DNA of 64,000 bases from Paraburkholderia sp. D15 (GTDB lineage Bacteria; Pseudomonadota; Gammaproteobacteria; Burkholderiales; Burkholderiaceae): NCBI RefSeq assembly GCF_029910215.1, contig NZ_CP110396.1, forward strand, positions 2,356,001 through 2,420,000, written 5' to 3'. The notes under the pieces were generated by a model. It saw only the letters and a program-made list of their open reading frames with translations. It made no database searches and was not told the origin of the DNA. Each line of letters starts with the position of its first letter. The first letter of the stretch is position 1. A program made the translations under genes and the position numbers. Below are positions 1 to 8,682 of this stretch, piece by piece.

Positions 1-1
1 G

Positions 2-1081
2 CAACGCGTGCCCGACGAATCGCCGCTCTGGTATGACGCGGCGGTCAGCGGTCACCCGATCCGCGCGGTGTCGCTGATCCGGCCGATGTACGACGCGGGC
101 GCGGTCAAACAGGTGGTGGTCTCGGTGGGGCGCACGCTGTTGCAACGCGATGCCACCGCCGCCGCGTTGTGGCAGCCGCAGATGCTGCATTTCGCCGGTA
201 TCGTCGCGATCGCGGTCGTGCTGGTGTGCGTCGGCCTCACTTTCGAACTGCGGCCGCTGATGCGCCTCGCCAACGATATGCTTGCGCGCGCACCGAACGC
301 CTCGCTGCGGGTGCGCGCCGATCCGCTGCGCAACGAGTTGCGGCCGATCGTCAGCGCGTTCAATCAGTGTCTCGACATCATCGAACGCAAGACCGCGATG
401 CAGCGGCGCTTCATCGCGGATGCCGCGCATCAGTTGCGCACGCCGCTGACGCTGCTCGGTACGCAGTTGCAATATGCGCGCCGCCAGGACGATCTCGCGC
501 AGATCAAGGAGACCTTGCTGGCGATGCATCGCAGCAATCATTCGCTGGTCGCGTTGACCAATCAGCTGCTCTTGCTCGCGCAGGCGGAAGCCGCGGATTA
601 CGCCGATTTTCAGGGCGTGCCGGTCGATCTGCGTGCGGTCGCGACCGCCACCATCGAACAGCTCGCCTTGCTCGCGCAACGGCGCGGCGTCGAGTTGTCG
701 GCGCGCCTGGACGAAGGCGCCGAGGTGATGGGCAACGAGCCCTTGCTGTCGGTGCTGTTGTTCAATCTGCTCGATAACGCGATCCGGTACACGCCTTCGG
801 GCGGCCATGTCGCGCTCGATCTCGCCGCGCACGAAGGCCGCTGGCGCGTGACCATCGCGGACGAAGGGCCGGGCATCGAAGCGGTGTTGCGCGAACGCGT
901 GTTCGAGCCGTTTTTCCGCGCGTCCGGTGAGGAAGGCAGCGGGCTGGGGCTGGCCATCGTGCGCGAAATCGCACGCGCGCATCTCGCGGAAATCGTGCTG
1001 GAAGACGGCGTGGAAGGGCGAGGTGGGCGAGGTTTGAGGGTCTCGGTGATCTTTCCGGTCGTAGCGGCGACGGGCAAATGA
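2..1081 (+). CDS. Sensor histidine kinase, TctE/QseC-like (5' end missing)
   Basis: The reading frame is open from the window edge, so the true start lies upstream. Numbering from the GTG at 8, a membrane segment lies at about residues 60-79, followed by a HAMP-like linker. The H-box RFIADAAHQLRTPL carries the phospho-accepting His141. An N-box (NLLDNAIRYTP), G1 box (DEGPGI) and G2 box (GSGLGLAI) complete the HATPase domain. It would be an inner-membrane kinase that phosphorylates a response regulator encoded upstream, out of view. The periplasmic part that remains resembles the N-terminal sensor domain of TctE-type kinases, but the ligand cannot be inferred. The gene ends 150 bp before an unrelated tandem gene pair. 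Confidence 0.93.
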   Translation, partial: QRVPDESPLWYDAAVSGHPIRAVSLIRPMYDAGAVKQVVVSVGRTLLQRDATAAALWQPQMLHFAGIVAIAVVLVCVGLTFELRPLMRLANDMLARAPNASLRVRADPLRNELRPIVSAFNQCLDIIERKTAMQRRFIADAAHQLRTPLTLLGTQLQYARRQDDLAQIKETLLAMHRSNHSLVALTNQLLLLAQAEAADYADFQGVPVDLRAVATATIEQLALLAQRRGVELSARLDEGAEVMGNEPLLSVLLFNLLDNAIRYTPSGGHVALDLAAHEGRWRVTIADEGPGIEAVLRERVFEPFFRASGEEGSGLGLAIVREIARAHLAEIVLEDGVEGRGGRGLRVSVIFPVVAATGK

Positions 1082-1148
1082 TTGCGATGCGCCAATCCAC
1101 GCAAGCGTGTGCGTATCCTGACGACACAACTGGCGGCTACACATTTAC

Positions 1149-1227
1149 TACCTCGTGATCCGGTGAATCGGTTGTGATGGAGCTGTCCGTGCATCGGCGC
1201 GGACAGCTCCATCACCGAGACGAGGTA
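1149..1227 (+). promoter_or_regulatory. Nested inverted repeat covering the ribosome-binding site of the next gene
   Basis: An inner perfect 16-bp stem pairs 1174-1189 (GTGATGGAGCTGTCCG) with 1200-1215 across a 10-nt loop. An outer 8-bp stem pairs 1149-1156 (TACCTCGT) with 1220-1227 (ACGAGGTA). The right outer arm contains the GAGGT Shine-Dalgarno of the gene starting at 1233. No U-run follows, so a plain terminator for the upstream kinase is less likely than an RNA fold that hides the ribosome site, or a long protein-binding palindrome. The structure is seen; the function is inference. Confidence 0.55.
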
Positions 1228-1232
1228 AGCGT

Positions 1233-2150
1233 ATGTTTCCTTCCGTCAGCAGTTCCCATGTCCATCCCGGGTCCGCGCATTTACCGCCGGCATCTCACCA
1301 ACCCGAAGCGCCGCGTCCATCCGCGCCGGTTTCGATCCACCTGTCTATCGAGAACAGTCACGCGCATGCCGGCGAGGCGACGCTTCATCTTGCTCTGCCG
1401 GCCAGTTACGTTGCTCTGCCGAGCGGCAAATTGCAGCCGGACTTCGTCCATCCCGGCCTGCAGATCGACGAAAAAGGGCGCCGCTTCATCAGCGACGGCG
1501 AACACATGTACGCGATCCGTTTCGATCGCGATCATCGGACCGAGCGTGTCTATCAACCGGATAATCCGGCGAAACCGGGCATCCCTGTCCGGTTGAACGA
1601 AGCAGGCCGTTACGTGCTGCATGGCGAAGTCGGGTTGAGAGGCGGCTCGCCCGGGCGGGACCTGGCACGCAGGCTCGACGCTGCGCAGCAGAACCTTAAC
1701 CGCGCACTGACGGCAAAGCGCGACGCGCAGGGGGAAATGACGGCGATCAATGCGGAAATCCGGTACGCCGGGAATCCCGACGCTGGTTTGCGGCAAAGAC
1801 GGCAGGACGTGCAACGCAGGCTGGACGACGCCAAAATGACCATCGCAATCGAAGATGGGCGTATCGAAGGCGTGGCACGCGAAGTTCAGATGCTCCGGCA
1901 GTCGTTCGAGGCGCAAGTGACAGACAAACGAAGACATCGCGAGGACGGCCGGCAACTCGAACAGACGACGCAGCGCGAGATCGACACGCTTCAGACCACG
2001 ATGAACAGGAGCGACCATCCGACCGCGAACATGAGGGACGATCTGCGAAAGCTCCATGACGATCTTCGCCGGATACAGAATGCAAACCACGAGCTGGATC
2101 GGCAAATAGAGAATCTGCATCGCGATCTGGCCGACATCCCCCACTTCTAG
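1233..2150 (+). CDS. Hypothetical protein, tandem paralogue A, coiled-coil C-terminus
   Basis: Not recognised. This 305-aa protein has no signal peptide or membrane segment. Residues 1-60 are Ser/His/Pro-rich and probably disordered. Residues about 65-140 form a conserved module with KGRRFISDG, DRDHRTERVYQP and KPGIPVR motifs ending in GLRGGSP. Residues about 145-305 are Arg/Gln/Asp-rich with heptad character, which predicts a long coiled coil. The ATG is preceded by GACGAGGT, and that site lies in a palindrome. The next gene encodes an equal-length paralogue. A leaderless, disordered N-terminus followed by a module and a coiled coil would fit a substrate of a non-Sec secretion system, but no secretion genes are visible here. 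Confidence 0.75.
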   Translation: MFPSVSSSHVHPGSAHLPPASHQPEAPRPSAPVSIHLSIENSHAHAGEATLHLALPASYVALPSGKLQPDFVHPGLQIDEKGRRFISDGEHMYAIRFDRDHRTERVYQPDNPAKPGIPVRLNEAGRYVLHGEVGLRGGSPGRDLARRLDAAQQNLNRALTAKRDAQGEMTAINAEIRYAGNPDAGLRQRRQDVQRRLDDAKMTIAIEDGRIEGVAREVQMLRQSFEAQVTDKRRHREDGRQLEQTTQREIDTLQTTMNRSDHPTANMRDDLRKLHDDLRRIQNANHELDRQIENLHRDLADIPHF

Positions 2151-2179
2151 TCGTCACGACATCTAGACGAGGTCAATGT

Positions 2180-3097
2180 ATGTTTCCTTCCGTCAGCAGT
2201 TCCCATGTCCATCCCGGGTCCGTGCATGTGCCGCCGGAATTTCACCCGTCCGAACCGCCCCGTCCATCGGCACCGATCTCGATTCATGTGTCGACGCAGG
2301 GAAGCCCCACGCACGTCGGCGACTCGACCCCTCAACTCCTCCTGCCTGCCGCGTATATCTCACGTCCCAGCGGCAAACTGCACCCGGATCTCGTGCATCC
2401 TGGCGTTCAGATAGACGAGAAAGGCCGGCGTTTCGTCAGCGACGGTAAAGCGACCTATGCGATCCGTTACGACCGCGACCATCGAACCGAACGTGTTTAT
2501 CAACCGCATGATCCGGTCAAGCCAGGCATCGCTGTCCGGATTAACGTAAAGGGGGAATTACGACATCGCGGCGATCTTGGCCTCAAGGGTGGTTCGCCGT
2601 ATCTATGGTTTCATAGCACGCTGGGTCTCCTGCAAGGAACGCGAGGCAGGCGCGTGGCCGAAGTGCAGCAAGCCGAGCGTAACCTGACGTCGCTCGACGC
2701 CGAGCTCCGGCAGCTTTCGCGAGCCGACGCGAATGTGCAATCGAGGCGAGATCACGCGCAACGACAACTGGAGGAGTCGCAGCGCGGGCTGGAGAGTATA
2801 GATCAGTCGATCGAAAGCTTACGGCGAGATATACGGCAATGCCAACAGCAAACGCAGAACGATCTGCGGCAACAGCAAACGCTGCGCGACGACGGAGCCC
2901 GTAAGGAGCGGAACATCGAGTTCGACATCAACTTTCTGCAGACGGCGATCAACGTGAACAGCCGGGCGACTGGCGAGCAGCAAAACACGCTGCATAGGCT
3001 GCGGAACGATCTTGGCCAGGTTCAAACCGAAAATCGCGCGTTGGACGATCGCATCCGCAACCTGAATCAGGAACTGGCCGACCTGGCCACGCTCTAG
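2180..3097 (+). CDS. Hypothetical protein, tandem paralogue B, coiled-coil C-terminus
   Basis: This is the second copy, also exactly 305 aa, starting 29 bp after copy A. The first 45 nt from position 2178 match those from 1231 base for base, as does the GACGAGGT ribosome site. Similarity stays high through the DRDHRTERVYQP module (about residues 65-140). It then drops in the Gln/Arg-rich coiled coil (about 155-305), where only the heptad style and the closing segment (NLNQELADL against NLHRDLADI) persist. The function is unknown. The pair probably arose by duplication, with the 5' end kept identical by selection or gene conversion. It is likely co-transcribed with copy A. Confidence 0.75.
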   Translation: MFPSVSSSHVHPGSVHVPPEFHPSEPPRPSAPISIHVSTQGSPTHVGDSTPQLLLPAAYISRPSGKLHPDLVHPGVQIDEKGRRFVSDGKATYAIRYDRDHRTERVYQPHDPVKPGIAVRINVKGELRHRGDLGLKGGSPYLWFHSTLGLLQGTRGRRVAEVQQAERNLTSLDAELRQLSRADANVQSRRDHAQRQLEESQRGLESIDQSIESLRRDIRQCQQQTQNDLRQQQTLRDDGARKERNIEFDINFLQTAINVNSRATGEQQNTLHRLRNDLGQVQTENRALDDRIRNLNQELADLATL

Positions 3098-3134
3098 CGC
3101 GATCGACGCATGCCGTGAATGCCCCACCCGGCGT

Positions 3135-3806
3135 TCACGACGCCGCCTCCGACTCACTGGGAGCGTGTTCGGCCGCTGGCCGCCGGACCGCTCTCACTTT
3201 TCCGCTATCGCCCCCGCCGCAGAAAAACCTGCCGGCGCCGTCCGATTCCAGCCCCGACACGCCGACGCCTTCGGGCATCTCGACGCTCTTCAGCGTCTCG
3301 CCCGTCACGGGATCGATATGCAGCAGCGCGCTCGAATCGCCTTCCCAGGTGGCGTGCCACAACTCGCCGCCCACCCACGTCACGCCGGTCACGAAGCGGT
3401 TCGATTCGATCGTGCGCAGGATCGCGCCCGTTTGCGGATCGATCTGGTGGATCTTGCGCTCACGGTACTGGCCGACCCACAGCGCCCCTTCGCCCCACGC
3501 CATGCCCGAATCGGCGCCGGCGCCGCCCGGCGCGGGAAGTGTCGCGACCACCTGGCCGCTTTGCGGATCGATCTTCTGGATGCGGTCGCCCGCGATCTGA
3601 TACAGGTGCTTGCCGTCGAACGCGGTGCCCGCGTGCGCCTCGACATCGATCGAACGCTGCGTGTCGCCGCTCGACGGATCGAGCGCGGTCAAGGTGTTGC
3701 CGGTGGCAAGCCACACGTGTTCGCCGTCGTACGTGACGCCGTTGACGCGTTCGATGCCCGGAAAGGGTCCGTATTCACGGAGGATGGTGGCGGCTGATCG
3801 TTTCAT
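3135..3806 (-). CDS. YncE/Vgb-like beta-propeller protein
   Basis: A 223-aa protein made of about five repeats of the form 'W-V-x-x-x-x-x-x-x-L-D-P-x-S-G' (ALDPSSGDTQ, KIDPQSGQVV, QIDPQTGAIL, HIDPVTGETL). These are the blade signature of YncE/PQQ-like six- or seven-bladed propellers. No signal peptide is visible, so it is probably cytoplasmic. It starts 9 bp after the stop of the upstream winged-helix regulator, which implies an operon. The likely role is ligand or protein binding linked to that regulator; no enzymatic residues can be assigned. Confidence 0.75.
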   Translation of the reverse strand: MKRSAATILREYGPFPGIERVNGVTYDGEHVWLATGNTLTALDPSSGDTQRSIDVEAHAGTAFDGKHLYQIAGDRIQKIDPQSGQVVATLPAPGGAGADSGMAWGEGALWVGQYRERKIHQIDPQTGAILRTIESNRFVTGVTWVGGELWHATWEGDSSALLHIDPVTGETLKSVEMPEGVGVSGLESDGAGRFFCGGGDSGKVRAVRRPAAEHAPSESEAAS

Positions 3807-3815
3807 GCTGGCATC

Positions 3816-5135
3816 CTAATCGTCTGGAAACAGCGGAGGGAGTAACAATGCTGTCGCGAATCCGGGGATGGGCGGCATCATCCAGCGGCGCGCGCGGCCT
3901 TGGCCAACCGATTGAACCTTGCCGGCCGCGGCCAGCGAATCCAGCGCGCGTTGGATCGTGCGTTGGCTCGCGTCGAGTGCGAGAGCGAGTGCCGAGCTGG
4001 CCCACGATTCGCCGTCGGCGAGGCAGGCGAGCAGCGCCGCGTGTCGTTCGTCGACTGGCGGCGCGAGTACGGCAACCTTGGTGGTCACGTTAGTGGCCAC
4101 ATCAGCGGCGACTTTCACGGCCACGCGAGCGGCCGCCGCGTTACCGCGATCGCGCGGTGCGAGCGCGAAGCCGCGCGGGGTCGCGCGAACGCCGGCCAAC
4201 GGCACGAGCAACGCGCGCAAGCGCCCGATCTCCACCCGCAGACGCGCGCGCTGCGATTCGTCCGCGTGCTTCGCCCTGAATGCGCGCGCGACCAGCGTAT
4301 CGCGCGACACGTCGGCGGGCCACGCTTCGGCCAGCGTGCGGGCAAGGGTGAAGAGTACTGGCCGGCTGGCGAGTGAAATCGTGGTATCCGCGGCGTGCAC
4401 GACGCGACGGCATGCGTCCACCACCAGCACGTTCGAGGCGAGTAGCGCTTCGATGTCGTCGAGCAACAGTTCGCGTGTTTGGCCTGGTGTTTTGCCTGGC
4501 GTTTGGCCTTGCGTTTCGCCATGCATCAGCAGATGCGCGGCCGGCGTATTCAACATCGAGGCCGCGCCGTCGACTTCCGCGAGCAGGGCCGGAATGCGTG
4601 AGAGACGAGCGGCCTGCGCGGCGCGCGCGAGGGTGTGGCGTGCGGCCGTGGCCTGCCAGCGGCGCAGCGCGATGCCGACGCTCATCAGTTCGTGGACAGT
4701 GCGCAACGGCGGCGGCAACAGCGTGGGATCGAGCCTGGCGAGCGCGCGTTCGGCGTCGTCGAGTCGGCCGGTGAGCACGAGGCGGCGCACGTCGAGATAA
4801 CGCGCGTGCGCGGCATTCAAGCGGTCGCCGTGCGCTTCGAGCGTGGCGCGCGCGGCGTCGAGCGTGTTGACGGGCCAGCGCAGATCGCGCGATGCGAGCG
4901 CGATTTCCGCTTCGGCCAGCACGCAACGCGCGCGGGCCAGCGGCGCGCGCGGACCGAATGCGCGCGCCGCGCTGCGTACCAGCGCGCGCGCCCGCGGCAG
5001 GTCGCCGAGTTGCGCCATGGCGATGCCGCGCAGCGCGAGCGAAGGCGCGTCGTCGCGCAACGCGACGTGATTCAGCGCGCCGAACGGATCGCCCGCCGCG
5101 AGCGCGCGTGCCGCGGCGGTGACTAGTGCATCCAT
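3816..5135 (-). CDS. Transcriptional regulator with helical-repeat N-terminus and two winged-helix regions
   Basis: The chosen start (ATG at 5135, preceded by GGAG) gives 439 aa. A longer open frame upstream to 5360 has low-complexity, non-homologous-looking sequence and overlaps the leader of the divergent gene. Residues about 1-200 are Ala/Leu/Arg-rich helical repeats, TPR-like. About 270-350 resembles an OmpR/BTAD-type winged helix (SRDTLVARAF, LRVEIGRLRALL). The C-terminal ~70 residues are a second HTH (SSALALALDASQRTIQRAL). The segment GQTPGKTPGQT around residue 220 is a short low-complexity linker. It is divergent from the DUF899/DUF2182 pair and probably controls it. Confidence 0.7.
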   Translation of the reverse strand: MDALVTAAARALAAGDPFGALNHVALRDDAPSLALRGIAMAQLGDLPRARALVRSAARAFGPRAPLARARCVLAEAEIALASRDLRWPVNTLDAARATLEAHGDRLNAAHARYLDVRRLVLTGRLDDAERALARLDPTLLPPPLRTVHELMSVGIALRRWQATAARHTLARAAQAARLSRIPALLAEVDGAASMLNTPAAHLLMHGETQGQTPGKTPGQTRELLLDDIEALLASNVLVVDACRRVVHAADTTISLASRPVLFTLARTLAEAWPADVSRDTLVARAFRAKHADESQRARLRVEIGRLRALLVPLAGVRATPRGFALAPRDRGNAAAARVAVKVAADVATNVTTKVAVLAPPVDERHAALLACLADGESWASSALALALDASQRTIQRALDSLAAAGKVQSVGQGRARRWMMPPIPGFATALLLPPLFPDD

Positions 5136-5323
5136 GGCCACTCCGATTCGCGCCACACTTGTCACTCCCCTCGTTCGACGGTGGAGGACTAATCTAGCAC
5201 GACCGACAACCGCCTCGCCGGCCGGACTCGTCGGACTAATGGACTCGCCGGACTCATCGAAGCGTCCGCGCACATCACGCGTCCATCCGCACCCACGGCA
5301 CAGGCAATCCCAAGGAGAGAGAC

Positions 5324-6094
5324 ATGACGACATCCCATCCAACCGGCACGCGCGAAGCATGGCTGAAGGCGCGGCTCAAGCTGCTCGACGCGGAAAAGGC
5401 GTTCACCCGTCAAGGCGACGAACTGGTGCGGCAACGGCAGGCGTTGCCGTGGGTCCGCATCGACAAGCACTATCAGTTCGATACCGAGCAGGGCAGCGCG
5501 ACGCTCGCCGAGCTGTTTCGCGGCCGCTCGCAATTGCTCGTCTACCACTTCATGTTCGGGCCGGACTACAAGGCGGGCTGCCCGTCGTGTTCGTCGATCG
5601 CGGACGGCTTCGACGGTGTCGTCGTGCATCTGGCGAATCATGATGTGACGTTGTGCGCGATCTCGCGCGCGCCGCTCGCGAAACTGCTCGCGTATCGGGA
5701 GCGGATGGGCTGGACGTTCCCGTGGGCGTCGTCGCATGGCAGCGACTTCAACTTCGATTTCAACATCTCGTTCACGGATGCCGAGCAGCGCGAAGGACGC
5801 GTCGAATACAACTACCAGCGCGGCGGCCATGCGATGGACGAGGCGCAGGTGCCCGAACCCGTCGCGCAGTTCGCGGCGACGTGCGGCACCGATCCGGCGA
5901 CGTACACGCAGGATCGTCCGGGAATCAGCGCGTTCGTGCTGGAGGACGGCGTCGTCTATCACACGTATTCGGCTTACGCGCGCGGCGTGGATGGCATCTG
6001 GGCGATGTATCAGTGGCTCGATCGCGCGCCGAAGGGACGTAACGAAACGGGCGTGTGGTGGAAGCGGCACGATGAGTACGCGGCGGCGCGCTGA
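5324..6094 (+). CDS. DUF899 thioredoxin-fold protein
   Basis: A 256-aa cytoplasmic protein with family hallmarks: YHFMFGPDYKAGCPSCS with Cys86 and Cys89 in a CPSC motif, then SRAPLAKL, FPWASSHGSDFNFDF and YHTYSAYARG. DUF899 proteins adopt a thioredoxin-like fold; a redox role is plausible but the substrate is unknown. The start has a strong AAGGAGAG ribosome site 6-7 nt upstream. It is followed 8 bp later by a DUF2182 membrane protein, a pairing I recall as common in proteobacteria. It is divergent from the winged-helix regulator. Confidence 0.88.
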   Translation: MTTSHPTGTREAWLKARLKLLDAEKAFTRQGDELVRQRQALPWVRIDKHYQFDTEQGSATLAELFRGRSQLLVYHFMFGPDYKAGCPSCSSIADGFDGVVVHLANHDVTLCAISRAPLAKLLAYRERMGWTFPWASSHGSDFNFDFNISFTDAEQREGRVEYNYQRGGHAMDEAQVPEPVAQFAATCGTDPATYTQDRPGISAFVLEDGVVYHTYSAYARGVDGIWAMYQWLDRAPKGRNETGVWWKRHDEYAAAR

Positions 6095-6102
6095 GGTGCG
6101 TC

Positions 6103-6984
6103 GTGACTGCCGCGCGCCTGGGTCGGGGGGACGGCGATCGCCTGTTCCTGGTCGTAGTCGCCGCGTTATTCGTGGTCAGCGTGACGGCGACGATCGTCAT
6201 GTGCGTTTCGATGTCCCTATCGCCGTCCACCACGGCGATGGACCCGATGCCCATGTCGATGCCGATGCCCGGCGGCTGGACGATGTCCGCACTGTGGCGG
6301 CCGATGTGCGGGCAAACGTGGGCGGGCGTCGCGGCGTCGTTCATCGGCATGTGGACCGTGATGACGATGGCGATGATGCTGCCGTCGCTGACGCCGATGT
6401 TGTGGCGTTACCGGCGGGCGTTGACACAGAGCGCGGCGGCTTCGCGCATCATCGGCCCGAGGCGGATCGATAGCCTCGTCGCACTCGCCGGCGCCGGTTA
6501 CTTCGCCGTCTGGATCGCATTGGGTGGCGTGGTCTTCGCGGCGGGCGTCGCGCTGACCGCGCTGGCAATGCGCCATGCCGCGCTGTCGCGCGGCGTGCCG
6601 TTCGCGGCCGGCATCGTCGTTCTCGCGGCCGGCGCGTTGCAATTCAGCCGATGGAAGGCGCGGCGTCTGGCGTGCTGCCGGCACGCATCGGATCGCGCGC
6701 CGCCCGCGTCCGTCTCAGCCGGGCCATCCGTCGCTTCGGCCGACGCGCGCTCGGCGTGGCGGCACGGCGTGCGTCTTGGTCTGCATTGCTGCGACTGCTG
6801 CGCCGGCTTCACCGCGATTTTGCTGGTGAGCGGCGTGATGGACTGGCGCGTGATGGCCGCCGTGACGCTGGCGATTTCCGCCGAACGCCTGCTGCCTCGC
6901 GGCGAACGTATCGCGTGGGCGAGCGGTGTGGTGGCGGTCGGGGTGGGAGTGCTGAGCGTCGCGCAAGCAGCGGGCCTGGGGTGA
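6103..6984 (+). CDS. DUF2182 multi-pass membrane protein
   Basis: A 293-aa inner-membrane protein starting at GTG 6103; GAGGTGCG just upstream overlaps the previous stop. About six hydrophobic segments are visible. Met- and His-rich stretches (PMPMSMPMPGGW, MWTVMTMAMMLPSLTPM) and a C-terminal HCCDCCAGF cluster are typical of this family, annotated as predicted metal-binding membrane proteins. The Cys/His/Met content suggests copper or another soft metal; this is inference. Translationally coupled to the DUF899 gene. It converges on the mdtP stop 45 bp away. Confidence 0.85.
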   Translation: MTAARLGRGDGDRLFLVVVAALFVVSVTATIVMCVSMSLSPSTTAMDPMPMSMPMPGGWTMSALWRPMCGQTWAGVAASFIGMWTVMTMAMMLPSLTPMLWRYRRALTQSAAASRIIGPRRIDSLVALAGAGYFAVWIALGGVVFAAGVALTALAMRHAALSRGVPFAAGIVVLAAGALQFSRWKARRLACCRHASDRAPPASVSAGPSVASADARSAWRHGVRLGLHCCDCCAGFTAILLVSGVMDWRVMAAVTLAISAERLLPRGERIAWASGVVAVGVGVLSVAQAAGLG

Positions 6985-7029
6985 CGAAGGGCGAGACAAA
7001 GCGCCCCGTCGAGGCGAAGGCGAAGGCCC

Positions 7030-8682
7030 TCACCAGCCTCCCGTCTCCGGAATCGAATCCACCGATCCCGTCGCCAACGCCAGCGCCGCGGCGGCCGACA
7101 GCGCGCCGCTATAACTGTCCGCGTCCGCATTGCGCGCCGCCAGCAACTGGTTCTGCGCGAGCAGCGCGTCCGTGACCGAGCCGACGCCGTGACGGTAGGC
7201 ATCGAACGCGGCGTCGTAGGTGGTTTGCGCGGCGGCGAGCAGCTCCTTCGCGGCGGCGTGCGCGCTGAGGCTCGTCTGCAACGCGTTCTGCGCGGTCACG
7301 ATCTGCCGCACCGCGTCCTCGCGGCTGTGGGCGAGGCGAGTCGTCGCGCTGTCGGCGTCGTTGCGCGCCTGTGCGAGTACCGCCGAGCGCAAGCCGCCGT
7401 CGTACAGCGGAATGGTCACGCCGACGATCACGCTGCCGCCGTAGTGTCCGCCGCTCAGGTTGACGGTCGGCAATTGCTGGCCGATCGCGGGCACCGCCGA
7501 GATCGACGAACTGCCGGTGTGGTACGCGCCCGATGCCGTCATGAACACCTTCGGCATGAACTCCGACTCGGCCGCCTTCACCTTCGCGAAGTTGACGCGT
7601 TCGGCCGCGTACGCGCTCAGCACGTCGGGACGCCGCGCAATCGCGGACGACACGATCTGCTCGATCGAGTCGTTCATCGCGACGGGCAGGCTGTGCTCCG
7701 GCAACGGCGCGATGGCCGGCTTCGACAGCGGCGAGATGCCCATCGCGCCGATCAGCGCGAGGTAGCCGTTGCTTTGCGCGCCTTCGGCCTGCACCAGCGC
7801 GAGCTTCGCCTGCGCGCGGTTCTGGTTGGCCTGCGCGACTTCGATCACCGTGCCGACGCCGTGCTGGTAACGCGATTGCGCGGCGGCGAGAATCGCTTCG
7901 GCGTTGTCGAGCCCCTGGCGCGTCGTGTCGATGCGGGCGCGCGCGGCCTGGTACGCATAGAACGCGGTGCTGACGTCGAAGATCACCTGCTGATGCACGG
8001 CGGTGAACCCGATGTTGGCGATCACCGAGGCCTGCGACGCCGCTTCGACGCGCGCCGCGCGTCCGCCGAAATCGAACAGCAGCCAGTTCAGCGCGATCAC
8101 CGAGGTTTCGCCGTGTCCGGAGACGGACGACGACGAATCCGCGGACGGCAAGCCGTCGAGCGAGGCGGAGGACGAACCGTGCGCGCCGGCGTACTGGCCC
8201 ATTGCCGCCGCCGACAGTTGCGGCAGATACGCGCTCTTCGCGATGCCGGCCGCGAGCGCCGCGTTGCGTGCGTCGTTCCACGCGATGCGCGTCAGCGGGT
8301 TGGCCGATTCCGCGAGATCGATCAGTTCCGCGAGACCGTACTGGTGCGCGGGATCGAAGGCGGGCGGCGGCGGGACAGCGGCGAGCGCGGGATTGGGTGG
8401 AAGGGTGGTGTTGCGTGTCGTGGCGGATGCCAGGGTCGATGCGCTCACGGCTGGCGAAGCGTTGGCGGGACTTGAAGCACTCGCCACACCGGAAGCGCCT
8501 GAAACGGTGGATGCGTGCGCGGCGCTCGAAGCCCCCGGCACGATCGCCCCCGTCGCGTCGGTCCGCGGTTGCCATGCATGGTCCGGACTGTCCGGCGCCA
8601 TGTCGAGCGACGACGTGGCACATCCGGCCAGACCCGCCGAGGCCAGGATCGCCAGTGCGAATGGAGCGTTAAACCGGCGCAT
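7030..8682 (-). CDS. mdtP: Outer-membrane efflux lipoprotein of TolC/NodT family (MdtP-like)
   Basis: The start at 8682 gives 550 aa beginning MRRFNAPF, with a lipoprotein signal ending LAGC at about residues 18-21. An Ala/Ser/Thr-rich spacer and two outer-membrane efflux repeats follow (FDFGGRAARVEAASQA and VTIPLYDGGLRSAVLAQA). These form the beta-barrel/alpha-helical tunnel that carries substrate out of the cell. The first codons overlap the end of the FUSC gene by 14 nt, so translation is coupled. With the two upstream genes it forms a complete MdtNOP-type exporter. The substrate is unknown; E. coli MdtNOP has been linked to toxic cationic and aromatic compounds. Confidence 0.88.
   Translation of the reverse strand: MRRFNAPFALAILASAGLAGCATSSLDMAPDSPDHAWQPRTDATGAIVPGASSAAHASTVSGASGVASASSPANASPAVSASTLASATTRNTTLPPNPALAAVPPPPAFDPAHQYGLAELIDLAESANPLTRIAWNDARNAALAAGIAKSAYLPQLSAAAMGQYAGAHGSSSASLDGLPSADSSSSVSGHGETSVIALNWLLFDFGGRAARVEAASQASVIANIGFTAVHQQVIFDVSTAFYAYQAARARIDTTRQGLDNAEAILAAAQSRYQHGVGTVIEVAQANQNRAQAKLALVQAEGAQSNGYLALIGAMGISPLSKPAIAPLPEHSLPVAMNDSIEQIVSSAIARRPDVLSAYAAERVNFAKVKAAESEFMPKVFMTASGAYHTGSSSISAVPAIGQQLPTVNLSGGHYGGSVIVGVTIPLYDGGLRSAVLAQARNDADSATTRLAHSREDAVRQIVTAQNALQTSLSAHAAAKELLAAAQTTYDAAFDAYRHGVGSVTDALLAQNQLLAARNADADSYSGALSAAAALALATGSVDSIPETGGW

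Noticed and set aside
5136..5360. Upstream extension of the winged-helix regulator
   Set aside because: Would overlap the leader and start of the divergent DUF899 gene and has no family-like sequence; ATG 5135 has GGAG.
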